Part shown: piece after piece, positions 1-7,503 of the stretch
Layout of the letters: every line of letters begins with the position of its first letter
Numbering within the stretch: the first letter of the stretch is position 1
From: Candidatus Methanophagales archaeon
Lineage (GTDB): Archaea; Halobacteriota; Syntropharchaeia; Alkanophagales; Methanospirareceae
NCBI GenBank assembly: GCA_023131215.1
Contig: JAGLZV010000077.1
Location: forward strand, 1 to 28,374
Length of the DNA: 28,374 nt
Direction: 5' to 3'
Made by a program: the position numbers and the translations under genes
The notes under the pieces: generated by a model
What the model was told of the DNA's origin: nothing
What the model saw: the letters and a program-made list of their open reading frames with translations, nothing else
Database searches by the model: none

Positions 1-2
1 TC

Positions 3-377
3 CTTATCAACATGTTCGTTTTTTTCTTCTTTGCTCCTACATTAGAGAGAAAGATAGGAAGTTCAAAATTTCTGCTCATATTTTTCCTCTCCGGGATTTT
101 TGCAGGCATTGGCTGGAGTTTGACTTCCGCTAACCCCGCACTGGGTGCAAGCGGAGCAGTATGCGGAATATTCGCTACCCTTGCGGTGCTGATGCCAAGG
201 ATGAAAGTATATATATTCCCTCTTCCTATTCCAATAGAAATATGGATTGTAGTTATTCTCTTTGCACTCTATGATTTCTTTATGATCGGTTCAGGCGACA
301 TGATTGCACATACAGCACATTTATCAGGTCTGTTTTTCGGATTGCTTGCGGGTATGAGGTTAAAAAAAACTTTTTAG
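3..377 (+). CDS. Rhomboid family intramembrane serine protease, C-terminal part (5' end outside window)
   Basis: The open frame runs in from the left edge, so the ATG at 12 is probably internal; the residues before it (LIN-MFVFFFF) continue the family pattern. The protein is almost all hydrophobic segments. The motif GASGAVCGIFA carries the rhomboid GxSG catalytic serine, and HTAHLSGLFFGLLAG near the C-terminus supplies the histidine of the Ser-His dyad. Rhomboids cleave transmembrane segments of other proteins within the membrane. The C-terminus ends in a short basic tail (MRLKKTF). The gene converges on the redox operon on the other strand, with only 8 bases between the two stops. The substrate cannot be told from the sequence. 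Confidence 0.85.
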   Translation, partial: LINMFVFFFFAPTLERKIGSSKFLLIFFLSGIFAGIGWSLTSANPALGASGAVCGIFATLAVLMPRMKVYIFPLPIPIEIWIVVILFALYDFFMIGSGDMIAHTAHLSGLFFGLLAGMRLKKTF

Positions 378-385
378 AAAAAAAA

Positions 386-1948
386 TCATTCCCCTGCTCT
401 TCTTATCTCCACCCTTGTTAGCGAACCCTGTAACGGCTTAATCGACATTTTCGCCTCAGATAAAATCAAATAATCCGGTAACTCCGAAATCTTAAATCCC
501 ATCCTCTCTTTCCTCTCTCCCTGTACAATCTCCACCTCATCACCTCTGAACAGACCAAGTTTTCTCATTGCTGCCGGGCTTATCTCCACAAAATTTTTAG
601 CTCGAATTCCATTCCAAAAGAATGGATTTGTTTTATACCAGAGAAAATACTCCTCTTTTCCTTCTTCTTCTTTTCTTTCCTCTATTTCTATTTTCGGCTC
701 TGCCATCTCAAAACTCTTCTCTTCCCTCTTTACCGCAATCTCAAACTCACTTATTTCAGCCAACCCTAACCTTCTCTTCACCTCTTCATGAACTTCCTCA
801 TAAGACCTTCCTTTTCCCATACTTTCCATTATCTGCACGTTATTTTCCGATTCGCCACCGTTTTCTATCACTCTACCCTCTATATTCACCAGTGTTCCTT
901 TTTTCATGAAAAACGGCTCTGAACAGATTGTTATATTGGCAACGTCGGACAAAGGAGTTCTAAAAGCATTCTGCTCTATCAACAAGTCCAGTTTTGAAAT
1001 TGTTTCAAAAAGCTCTTCACTTCCGTGCATTGCTCCTGCAAGGTCTGTTTCAAGCAAATAAAGTGCTTTTATTTCCCCTCCCTCTATCCCACCAAGTATC
1101 TCAAACAAATCTTTTCTCTTCCTTGCTTCTTTTCCGTTCCTGTTTCCTCCGAGCAAAAAAGCACCCGTAGAATTCAAAAAAGGCTTTAAAAGAAACAGCC
1201 GGGACGTAGTAGATGCGTTTATCCATAACATCAACTCCAAAAATTGCGAATTCATATAAGGCGTTAACTCGCCAATAATCAACGAATCCTCAAATAGCTC
1301 CTTCTTTTCCTTTATTCTCTCGATCCCCTTAGGCTCCACCAGAACAGTCTCATCTGCTATCCCCCTCTCGTTCTTCGCAAAAGACACCTCTATTACTCTT
1401 GCCCCGTTCTTCTTCGCCTTTAATATCCTTCTTGCAAGCAGTGGATAATGCACGAAAGGGTCGAGGAAAAATAGGATTATCTTTGTGGCTTTCTCCACTT
1501 CGCTAAATGACAACCCTTTCTCAATAATATATGATGCCTCTTCTGGTATCTCTCTGAAAAATCTCTCGAATCCAAAAGATACGTTCTCACATCCAAACTC
1601 GGATGCCAAGGATACAAAAGACAGTATTTCCTCGTTGGTTATCGTGCTCGGCAGTGCAATAAATGCAAGTTCATCAGGCTTAATGCTACCCAATCTTTCC
1701 TTTGCTTCTCTTATCGCCTCTTCCTGCTTTACTTCCTCGCCTTCCACGGAATTATTCAGCACTTCTCTTTCGTAATACGTGTGCAAATCGGTCCCGAACT
1801 TGCATAGTTTACCTTCATTCACTGCCGAGTTCTTCCTGTGCAATATTTTTATTTCTCTCTCCTCTCCTTCCTCAGACTCAAGTAAATACAACCCACAACC
1901 CACACTACATCCAGGGCAAATAGAAGATTTTATTTTCATTTCCACCAT
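386..1948 (-). CDS. fdhA: FdhA/NuoG-like molybdopterin oxidoreductase subunit, active-site Cys/Sec not evident
   Basis: A 520-residue member of the molybdopterin oxidoreductase superfamily, shorter than a typical archaeal FdhA (about 680). The N-terminus has a [4Fe-4S] site: C11, C14, C18 and C49 (in NEGKLCKFG). A central Rossmann-like part follows, then a NIEGRV-type segment near residues 355-370, and a C-terminal molybdopterin-dinucleotide-binding-like beta domain at about 440-520. Where FdhA and FwdB carry the catalytic Cys or Sec (VCHGP-like motif, about residues 125-140) this protein reads SFGFERFFREIPEE, with no Cys and no in-frame TGA. It may be an electron-transfer or structural subunit, as in NuoG, instead of a true formate dehydrogenase. 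It is the last gene of a tight operon, 3 bases after the FdhB-like gene. Formylmethanofuran dehydrogenase B is a less likely alternative. Confidence 0.75.
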   Translation of the reverse strand: MVEMKIKSSICPGCSVGCGLYLLESEEGEEREIKILHRKNSAVNEGKLCKFGTDLHTYYEREVLNNSVEGEEVKQEEAIREAKERLGSIKPDELAFIALPSTITNEEILSFVSLASEFGCENVSFGFERFFREIPEEASYIIEKGLSFSEVEKATKIILFFLDPFVHYPLLARRILKAKKNGARVIEVSFAKNERGIADETVLVEPKGIERIKEKKELFEDSLIIGELTPYMNSQFLELMLWINASTTSRLFLLKPFLNSTGAFLLGGNRNGKEARKRKDLFEILGGIEGGEIKALYLLETDLAGAMHGSEELFETISKLDLLIEQNAFRTPLSDVANITICSEPFFMKKGTLVNIEGRVIENGGESENNVQIMESMGKGRSYEEVHEEVKRRLGLAEISEFEIAVKREEKSFEMAEPKIEIEERKEEEGKEEYFLWYKTNPFFWNGIRAKNFVEISPAAMRKLGLFRGDEVEIVQGERKERMGFKISELPDYLILSEAKMSIKPLQGSLTRVEIRRAGE

Positions 1949-1951
1949 ACT

Positions 1952-3139
1952 CTATTCCGCCTCTGCGCTCCATCTCAATTCCGTCTCGTATAAAGGAGGT
2001 TTCTCCTTTACATCCATTCCAGGTATGTATCCTAAGTGACGTTGCATCCTCTCTGAAAATCGCCTCTGTATTAGCGTTAACGGTATATCCACAGGGCAAA
2101 CGTCCTCGCACTGACCACAATGTATGCAAGAATCCATCAAATGAAATATCCGGAGCATGTTATACATGGAAATCGCATAAGAATCCCTCTCGTCATTCAT
2201 ATCCAAACATTTCGAATCGGCTTCACAAGCACAAACCGGGCATACTTCCTTACAAGCACCACAATGGATACAGTTTTTTAACGCATCCACGTAAAACTCA
2301 AATCTTCCCGAACGTGATAATGTGCTTACTTCGTCCATTCTCTCTTTCCAGCTCGTTGCAAGTTTCTGCATCCCTGCCTCTATCTTCTTCCTCATCTCTA
2401 TTCCTTTTCCCGGTGCTTCTTCTATGTCCACATACCCGCTGTCAATTGCATTTTTTAAAATCGCCTCGCCTTTCTCCGTGAGCACTTCCACAAATGTCTT
2501 TTTCTCCCCTTGAGGGACGCCCCAGTTCCCGCACGCTAAATCCGCCGAGGTTGGTATTTTCGTCACACACGATTTGCATGCATCTCTTCTACCATACCCT
2601 TTCTGCTCCAACTCGTCTATCTTTATCCATTTCTCTTTTTCTTCCCCTCCCTCCTCTTCACTCACCAAAAATATCTTTCCTTCTTTTATTTCCTCCTTCA
2701 CTACTGAATCCGGGTCAAGCTCATAAAAATCCGCTGCCATCTCCCGCATTCTCAGCGGATGCAGCGTTCCACCACAGTTTAGTCCTATCATAAAAATATT
2801 ATCGAGATTCACCTGTCGCCTCTTCGCCTGCTCTATTATCCCACGTGCGTCACAAGGTTTTGTCGGCAGTCCTATTCTTTTCTTCGCTGCATAATCCACC
2901 ACATACTTCGTAAGATTTATGGGCGCACCATGCAACGACCCTGCGCATTCCTTCACCACTTCAGGGTCGCTCGTCAATACAGGTATGCCTTCATACACGC
3001 TCTTTTTCGCGACCACCAGAGCAGCGTCAATAAAATTGTTTTCTAACGCACTTACAAGCGTGGCAGTTACAAATCCTCCATTAGCTCCTTTTTTCCTTAT
3101 CTCCTCATCCTTAGCCCATGCAAGATAATACTTCGACAT
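1952..3139 (-). CDS. fdhB: F420-dependent hydrogenase/dehydrogenase beta subunit (FrhB/FdhB-like) with two extra [4Fe-4S] clusters
   Basis: 395 residues. The N-terminal two thirds match the FrhB/FdhB family, which binds FAD and exchanges electrons with coenzyme F420; visible family features are GANGGFVTATL near residue 18, KPCDARG at 94-100, GLNCGG at 119-124 and a Cys cluster DACKSC at 187-191. The C-terminus adds a two-cluster ferredoxin domain, C290/C293/C296/C300 and C338/C341/C344/C348, like FrhB fusions that pass electrons towards heterodisulfide reductase. It sits between mvhD and the FdhA-like gene with 3-base gaps, so the three are probably one transcript and one soluble complex. The expected job is electron transfer between F420 and an HdrA-type partner through MvhD; no Hdr gene is in the window. 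Confidence 0.88.
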   Translation of the reverse strand: MSKYYLAWAKDEEIRKKGANGGFVTATLVSALENNFIDAALVVAKKSVYEGIPVLTSDPEVVKECAGSLHGAPINLTKYVVDYAAKKRIGLPTKPCDARGIIEQAKRRQVNLDNIFMIGLNCGGTLHPLRMREMAADFYELDPDSVVKEEIKEGKIFLVSEEEGGEEKEKWIKIDELEQKGYGRRDACKSCVTKIPTSADLACGNWGVPQGEKKTFVEVLTEKGEAILKNAIDSGYVDIEEAPGKGIEMRKKIEAGMQKLATSWKERMDEVSTLSRSGRFEFYVDALKNCIHCGACKEVCPVCACEADSKCLDMNDERDSYAISMYNMLRIFHLMDSCIHCGQCEDVCPVDIPLTLIQRRFSERMQRHLGYIPGMDVKEKPPLYETELRWSAEAE

Positions 3140-3142
3140 TTT

Positions 3143-3580
3143 TTACTTCTTCCACTCCCTCCTCAGAGGACTTGGTCCTATCTTCTTTATCTTTTCCGTG
3201 ACTTCTCGAACCATCTCAGCAAAAAGCGGCCCTTCCGATGCCGAAACCCACCTCAGCCAAAGCCTCTCCGGCTCCAGCCCAAGTTCGTCCACAAATTCCT
3301 TTAGAAACTCGTATCTATTCCTCGTTTTGTTATTCGCATTCACATAATGACAATCACCTATGTGACAACCTGTAACTAAAACAGCATCTGCACCCTCTAA
3401 AAGGCCCATCAAAACGAAAGCAGGGTCTATTCTACCTGAACACATTACTCTTATCACTCTTATTGTAGGCGGAACCTGTCTCCTTTCTAACCCTGCTGCA
3501 TCCGCACCCGCATAAGAACACCAGTTACAGCAAAATGCCAGTATCTTTGGCTCCCACTCTTCTCCTTCACTTTTCCCCAT
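3143..3580 (-). CDS. mvhD: MvhD-like [2Fe-2S] subunit linking to heterodisulfide reductase
   Basis: 145 residues matching MvhD/FlpD, the small iron-sulfur protein that connects a hydrogenase or formate dehydrogenase to HdrA. The typical cysteines are present: C17, C18 and C21 (FCCNWCSYAGAD), C47 (RVMCSGR), C72 and C77 (TGCHIGDCHY). The start at 3580 is supported by a purine-rich Shine-Dalgarno (GGAGGG) a few bases upstream. It is the first gene of the operon mvhD-fdhB-fdhA. Family knowledge makes MvhD a strong hint that the complex docks to an HdrABC encoded elsewhere; that partner is inferred. Confidence 0.9.
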   Translation of the reverse strand: MGKSEGEEWEPKILAFCCNWCSYAGADAAGLERRQVPPTIRVIRVMCSGRIDPAFVLMGLLEGADAVLVTGCHIGDCHYVNANNKTRNRYEFLKEFVDELGLEPERLWLRWVSASEGPLFAEMVREVTEKIKKIGPSPLRREWKK

Positions 3581-3637
3581 TCTTCTTCCCCTCCCTTCTT
3601 TTTCTTTTGATTATAAAATGGGAATTGAAACAAGATT

Positions 3638-3648
3638 CTTATAAATTT
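3638..3648 (-). promoter_or_regulatory. TATA box of the mvhD-fdhBA operon
   Basis: On the minus strand the bases read as an archaeal TATA-like box (AAATTTATAAG). It lies about 60 bases before the mvhD ATG, giving a predicted leader of roughly 35 bases that includes the GGAGGG ribosome binding site. A second A+T-rich candidate at about 3609-3619 would start the transcript too close to keep the ribosome site. Confidence 0.45.
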
Positions 3649-3705
3649 TGCGATTTTTGCTTGCACGCATTCCAGCATAACTTTCACTGTTCAAAGCCAC
3701 AAAAC

Positions 3706-3721
3706 TTTATATGCATATAAA
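3706..3721 (+). promoter_or_regulatory. Palindromic TATA box upstream of queE
   Basis: The 16 bases form a perfect palindrome (TTTATATG/CATATAAA), so a TATA-like box is presented on both strands. It lies about 45 bases before the queE ATG, giving a predicted leader near 20 bases, which suits the absence of a strong Shine-Dalgarno there. It could also serve the divergent redox operon, though a separate box exists for that. Confidence 0.5.
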
Positions 3722-3761
3722 CATCTATTACTTTGCTACTCGATAGTCTCAGAGCGCTGAA

Positions 3762-4529
3762 ATGAAAAAAGGCTATGTAACAGAAATATTCAGCTCTTTC
3801 CAGGGTGAAGGACCTTATGCAGGCAGGAGGCAGATATTCGCCCGATTTGCAGGCTGCCCCCTCTCTTGCTTTTATTGTGATACTTCCTATGCAAGGGACC
3901 CCAGACAAAAACTTTGCAATGTGCTTTTTCTCGACAAGAAAACACGCATTAAAAGAAATCCAATATCCACGAATGCCGTGATAGATTGTATAAAAGAACT
4001 ACTCACTCCAGACGTCCACAGCATTTGCTACACAGGCGGGGAACCTCTTTCTTCCGCCGCGTTCGTAAAAGAAATAGCAGCCGAGGCAAAAAGCAGGCAT
4101 CTAAAAAATTTTATAGAAACAAGTGGGATTTCGGCAAGAGCTTTCGCATCCTTAGCCGATTACTTTGATTTCGCATCTATTGACATAAAACTGAGGAACC
4201 ACGGAGCAGTGGAGGAAAAAGACTACGATAGGCTATATGAAAATGAGCTCGAATGCATAAGAAGTTCCATTGACCGCGGAATAGAAACGATAGTGAAGGT
4301 AGTAGTGGTGAAAAACACACCCGTAGAAGAAATAGAAGGTATATGCGAAGACCTCGCTGGTCTCGATGTAAAGTTTGTGTTACAGCCGGTTACTGCTCCT
4401 TCGTATCTGCAAAGTGCCAATGTAGTGCCAAGTATAAAAGAACTCTTCGAACTTTCAGAAACAGCAGGGCTTTATTTACATCATATTATGGTAATTCCAC
4501 AGGTGCATAAATTCATGCACATCTGTTAA
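3762..4529 (+). CDS. queE: 7-carboxy-7-deazaguanine synthase (QueE), radical SAM
   Basis: 255 residues. QueE converts 6-carboxytetrahydropterin to 7-carboxy-7-deazaguanine, a step towards archaeosine in archaeal tRNA. The diagnostic start FSSFQGEGPYAGRRQIF is followed by C32-x3-C36-x2-C39, the radical-SAM [4Fe-4S] motif (CPLSCFYC), then YTGGEP, the SAM-binding GGE motif, near residue 95, and a QPV segment late in the chain. Length is in the family range. The start is the first ATG after the palindromic TATA box and no strong ribosome site precedes it. It is divergent from the redox operon and convergent with aIF2-gamma, so it is probably transcribed alone. Confidence 0.88.
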   Translation: MKKGYVTEIFSSFQGEGPYAGRRQIFARFAGCPLSCFYCDTSYARDPRQKLCNVLFLDKKTRIKRNPISTNAVIDCIKELLTPDVHSICYTGGEPLSSAAFVKEIAAEAKSRHLKNFIETSGISARAFASLADYFDFASIDIKLRNHGAVEEKDYDRLYENELECIRSSIDRGIETIVKVVVVKNTPVEEIEGICEDLAGLDVKFVLQPVTAPSYLQSANVVPSIKELFELSETAGLYLHHIMVIPQVHKFMHIC

Positions 4530-4534
4530 AATTA

Positions 4535-4612
4535 CAAGCACCAAGCACCAAATCCTAAACAATAGCCAATAGCCAAGTAGACAAATAGGGATTAGGAGTT
4601 AGGATTTGGAAT
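4535..4612. repeat. Short imperfect tandem and inverted repeats between convergent genes
   Basis: The gap after queE holds back-to-back short repeats (ACCAAGC twice, AATAGCC twice). An inverted pair, CCAAATCCTA at about 4549 and TAGGATTTGG at about 4599, could fold as a long-loop hairpin. The second arm overlaps the stop codon of aIF2-gamma. Similar GGGATTTGG-like wording recurs near 24735-24755. It may act as a bidirectional transcript end or be a simple-repeat insertion. Confidence 0.5.
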
Positions 4613-5888
4613 TTTTCAAGGCGGATACCGAGCTAATTATGACACCTGCACCTATTAAATGCCATCTTGCACCTATCTTCCTCCCGATCGCCACTCGAGA
4701 GCCTTCTTCTGCACATATAGGTCTGCTCAATTTTACATCGATGGTTTCTTTCGTTACCCTTTTCACCTCGCCCATTGTGGTTGCAGTTCCTACGCTCAGC
4801 ATTATACTCTCGCCCACTTTTATCGCCGGTATCTCTACTTCTTTTGCTACGCCAACAACGCGCTCCAACAAGTGAAATTGGATACTGGGTTCGTTCCAAG
4901 TTGGTGGCAAAGAGCCAAGCATTCCTACACACTGCCCCACTAAGGAATCTTCTATTGTCATGCTTGGATCCAACTTTGTGCCAACACCTATTAGTCCACC
5001 AGGAGTCACCTCTTTTAGTCTCTCACCCCCTGCCATTATTGACGTTATCTCCGTTTCTATTGGTAGCCATTTCTCTTTGCCTCCTGTTGTCGCCATGCGA
5101 CCCGGTCTTATCTCTAACTCATCACCCTCTCTTAACCTTCCCTGGAGCAAAGAACCACCGATTACTCCTCCTTTTATCTTTTCTATGGGTGTTCCAGGTT
5201 TGTTCACGTCGAAGGAGCGTGCAATATACATAATTGGAGTTTCATCCGCGGAACGTCTCGGTGCGGGTATTGTTTTCTCTATGCTCTCTATCAACACATC
5301 CACATTAGCGGATTGCTGGGCGGAGATAGGTACAATAGGCGATTGTTCCGCAATCGTTCCCTTAACGAAATCCTTTATTTGCAAATAATGCTTTATTGCC
5401 TCTTCCCTTGAAACAAGGTCTATTTTGTTCTGTGCGATTACAATTTTATTGATGCCAACTATGCTCAGCGCCATCAAGTGCTCCTTTGTCTGAGGCTGTG
5501 GGCATGGCTCGGATGCCGCAATAAGAAGAACAGCTCCATCCATTATCGCAGCACCGCTTAGCATCGTCGCCATTAACGCTTCATGCCCCGGGGAATCAAC
5601 AAATGAAACAGTTCGCAACTCTTCGGTCTTTGAGCCACAATGTTTGCATATTTCTTCTACGGTGTAACAATCCGGCTCCTTGCAATCAGGACATCGTCTG
5701 AAGGTAGCGTCTGCATAGCCAAGCCTTATAGATATGCCTCTCTTTATCTCCTCGCTGTGTCTGTCTGCCCACTCGCCGGACAAAGCACTCACTAAGGTTG
5801 TTTTCCCGTGATCTACGTGTCCTACCATTCCTATGTTCACAGAAGGTTTCCTCGTTTTGTTTACCTCCACTCTTAATTTAATAAGCAC
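4599..5888 (-). CDS. eif2g: Translation initiation factor aIF2 gamma subunit
   Basis: Up to 429 residues. This GTPase subunit of aIF2 carries initiator Met-tRNA to the ribosome. The P-loop is GHVDHGKT (23-30), followed by a switch region with EEIKRGISIRLG, the knuckle CPDC...CKHC typical of archaeal and eukaryotic gamma subunits, DSPGHE, and the NKID GTP-specificity motif; beta-barrel domains II and III follow. The frame opens at GTG 5888; a second in-frame GTG six codons later (VEVNKTRKP) also fits the family, and neither has a convincing ribosome site. The last codons lie in a repeat-rich stretch. A palindromic repeat region separates it from the divergent acyl-CoA dehydrogenase. Confidence 0.95.
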   Translation of the reverse strand: MLIKLRVEVNKTRKPSVNIGMVGHVDHGKTTLVSALSGEWADRHSEEIKRGISIRLGYADATFRRCPDCKEPDCYTVEEICKHCGSKTEELRTVSFVDSPGHEALMATMLSGAAIMDGAVLLIAASEPCPQPQTKEHLMALSIVGINKIVIAQNKIDLVSREEAIKHYLQIKDFVKGTIAEQSPIVPISAQQSANVDVLIESIEKTIPAPRRSADETPIMYIARSFDVNKPGTPIEKIKGGVIGGSLLQGRLREGDELEIRPGRMATTGGKEKWLPIETEITSIMAGGERLKEVTPGGLIGVGTKLDPSMTIEDSLVGQCVGMLGSLPPTWNEPSIQFHLLERVVGVAKEVEIPAIKVGESIMLSVGTATTMGEVKRVTKETIDVKLSRPICAEEGSRVAIGRKIGARWHLIGAGVIISSVSALKNSKS

Positions 5889-5901
5889 TTTTAATAAAAG
5901 A

Positions 5902-5967
5902 TTTCTTTGGTAAAGCTTTCTTTTTTAAAAGTTTCTTTGATAAAACTTTCTTTTAAAGAAAGTTTTA
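5902..5967. repeat. Dispersed palindromic repeat in divergent promoter region
   Basis: Bases 5902-5924 are an inverted copy of the dispersed element A (TTTGGTAAAGCTTTCTTTT). Bases 5941-5967 form a perfect 13-bp inverted repeat with a one-base centre (arm TAAAACTTTCTTT). The palindrome ends 12 bases before the likely ATG of the acyl-CoA dehydrogenase, so it lies in that gene's leader or operator position and upstream of aIF2-gamma. Confidence 0.7.
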
Positions 5968-5979
5968 GTGGTGAAGAGA

Positions 5980-7116
5980 ATGGAATTTGAGTTAAAAGAG
6001 GAAGAGAAGGCGTTTCAGAGCATAGTGAGGCAGTTCGCAGAGAAAGAGGTATTGCCAAAAGCGGCAGAAATAGACAGAAAAGGAAAGTTTCCTTCGGATA
6101 TAGCGCGGAGAATGGCGGAGCTCAAACTTTCTGGGGTACCTTTTCCGAGGAAATATGGCGGTGCGGGTGCAACGTTGATGAGCTACGCAGTTATGGTAGA
6201 AGAGCTTTCAAGGGCAAGTGCAAGCATTGGATTCTTAAGCGCTGCCGGTCTTATCGCTATGTTCCCCATCCTCTATGCCGGTTCAGAGGAGCAGAAGGAG
6301 AAACACCTCAAACCTCTGTGTAAGGGAGAGAAATTTGGGGCTTTTGCTTTAACAGAGCCTTCTGCGGGCTCTGATCCCGTTTCTATTGAAACAACCGCTA
6401 CTAAGCGAGGCGATGACTATGTGCTGAACGGAAGAAAGGCTTTTATTACAAATGCCGCCGTTGCAGACATCTACGTGGTTTTTGCATACACGGATAAGAG
6501 CAAAAAGAGGGAGGGGATAAGTGCTTTTATCGTGGAAAAGGGGACAAAAGGTTTCTCATTTGCTAAAATCGAAAATATGATGGGTATGCGTGGGTGTGTT
6601 GTCGGAGGGTTGGTGTTCAGTGATTGTAGAATTCCAGAGGAGAACAGGCTTGGCAGTGAGGGTGATGGATTCGGAATAGCCATGGCTACCCTGGGCAGGG
6701 ATAGAATAGCGGTGAGCAGCATTGGTGTCGGCATCGCTCAAGCTTGTCTGGATGAATCGAAAAGGCATGCAAAAGAGCGGAGACAATTTTCTCAGCCTAT
6801 TGCCAATTTCCAAGCTGTCCAATTCATGCTTGCGGACATGGCTACGGAGATAGAAGCCGCGAGATTGCTTACCTACAAAGCTGCTTATCTTGCTGATAAA
6901 GGTGAGAAAATCACGAAAGAAGCTTCAATGGCTAAGCTTTATGCCTCGGAAGTCGCGCTTAGAGCTGCTATAAATGCGGTGCAAATACACGGTGGTTATG
7001 GCTGCACGAAAGAATGCCCTGCGGAAAGGCATTTCCGAGATGCAAAGATACTCAGCATTGTCGTTGGCACATCAGAGATACAGAGAATGGTGATAGCGAG
7101 GGAAGTGTTGAAGTGA
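5980..7116 (+). CDS. Acyl-CoA dehydrogenase, FAD-dependent, non-canonical active site
   Basis: 378 residues from ATG 5980, chosen because GGTGA precedes it at good spacing; GTG 5968 would add four residues. The family oxidises acyl-CoA to 2-enoyl-CoA and passes electrons to ETF. Visible signatures are KYGGAGATLMSY, the FAD/substrate motif FALTEPSAGSDP, an ITNA segment, RRQFSQPIANFQAVQF and a C-terminal HGGYGCTKE...GTSEIQR. The glutamate of the usual YEGTSEIQ motif is valine (V362, in IVVGTSEIQ). The isovaleryl-CoA-dehydrogenase-type base position on the other helix carries Asp (D241, in LGRDRI), by alignment to LERL of that enzyme. The substrate is unknown. No ETF or beta-oxidation partner is adjacent. 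A structured repeat begins on the base after the stop. Confidence 0.92.
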   Translation: MEFELKEEEKAFQSIVRQFAEKEVLPKAAEIDRKGKFPSDIARRMAELKLSGVPFPRKYGGAGATLMSYAVMVEELSRASASIGFLSAAGLIAMFPILYAGSEEQKEKHLKPLCKGEKFGAFALTEPSAGSDPVSIETTATKRGDDYVLNGRKAFITNAAVADIYVVFAYTDKSKKREGISAFIVEKGTKGFSFAKIENMMGMRGCVVGGLVFSDCRIPEENRLGSEGDGFGIAMATLGRDRIAVSSIGVGIAQACLDESKRHAKERRQFSQPIANFQAVQFMLADMATEIEAARLLTYKAAYLADKGEKITKEASMAKLYASEVALRAAINAVQIHGGYGCTKECPAERHFRDAKILSIVVGTSEIQRMVIAREVLK

Positions 7117-7185
7117 ATGCTTTCTTTATGTGGGGCTCCGCCCCACGACCCCGCAAGCCCGCGTAAAGGGCTTAAAAGAAAGCAT
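7117..7185. repeat. 69-base structured element: outer stem enclosing two G+C-rich hairpins
   Basis: The ends form an 11-bp perfect stem (ATGCTTTCTTT at 7117-7127 with 7175-7185). Inside are hairpin 1 at 7130-7146 (GTGGGGC, loop TCC, GCCCCAC) and hairpin 2 at 7155-7173 (AAGCCC / GGGCTT, 7-base loop). The whole can fold as a three-way junction. It starts immediately after the acyl-CoA dehydrogenase stop codon. The outer arms share the GCTTTCTTT wording of the dispersed palindromes. It could be a terminator-like RNA structure, a small RNA or a miniature mobile element. Confidence 0.65.
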
Positions 7186-7186
7186 G

Positions 7187-7230
7187 ACCAAAGAAACTAT
7201 TATTTTTTCTTTTAGCACAGGTTTTCTTTT
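7187..7230. repeat. Dispersed repeat B, partial copy
   Basis: These 44 bases match 24791-24834 at all but one position and share the core TTTTAGCACAGGTTTTC with 9019-9065. It lies directly before the toxin-like gene and may carry that gene's promoter sequence. Confidence 0.8.
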
Positions 7231-7236
7231 ACCACG

Positions 7237-7503
7237 TTGATTCGGAGAATACTCATATCACCTGAGATTATGGAGAAAATAAGATCTAAGCACATATTAA
7301 AACCTTCGGTTGCGAAAGAAATATTGAGTGAGACACCTTACATCGAAAAGGTTGGAGGAAATCAGTATATGGCTGTTGGGCTTTCACACGCTGGATATGT
7401 AACGATATTCTTTAAATACAGTTCTGGAACCGTTGAAGTAACAACTGCATATCCCTCTACGAAATGGCAGGTAGATTTATATAAACGGAAGAAGAAAATA
7501 TAA
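7237..7503 (+). CDS. Small BrnT/DUF4258-like putative toxin
   Basis: 88 residues from TTG 7237; ATG 7270 is the next candidate and neither has a clear ribosome site. The layout KIRSKH...EIL...Y...G...GYVTIFFKY...VTTAYPSTKWQVDLYKRKKK resembles the small RelE/BrnT-like fold, with a GxxVT core and a basic LYKRKK end. The protein at 26341-26601 shows the same pattern (TDAGRYLTLV, TARES, LYRKK), so the two are probably related. It is followed with no gap by a zinc-ribbon gene, the usual order for this kind of toxin-antitoxin pair. RNase activity is inferred from the fold class only. Confidence 0.55.
   Translation: MIRRILISPEIMEKIRSKHILKPSVAKEILSETPYIEKVGGNQYMAVGLSHAGYVTIFFKYSSGTVEVTTAYPSTKWQVDLYKRKKKI

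Noticed and set aside
1905..2129. Minus-strand frame overlapping the FdhB-like gene
   Set aside because: It overlaps strong coding sequence in another frame of the same strand, and its peptide matches no pattern.
4535..4612. Short tandem repeats as a CRISPR array
   Set aside because: Units are only about 7 bases, occur twice and have no spacers; no cas gene is present.
4775..5388. Two long plus-strand frames opposite aIF2-gamma
   Set aside because: They are antisense shadows of a highly conserved gene, with Ser/Leu-rich composition typical of reverse-frame reading.
7117..7185. The folded 69-base element as a tRNA gene
   Set aside because: It has no T-loop GTTC motif, no acceptor-stem geometry and no anticodon arm of correct size; only three stems form.
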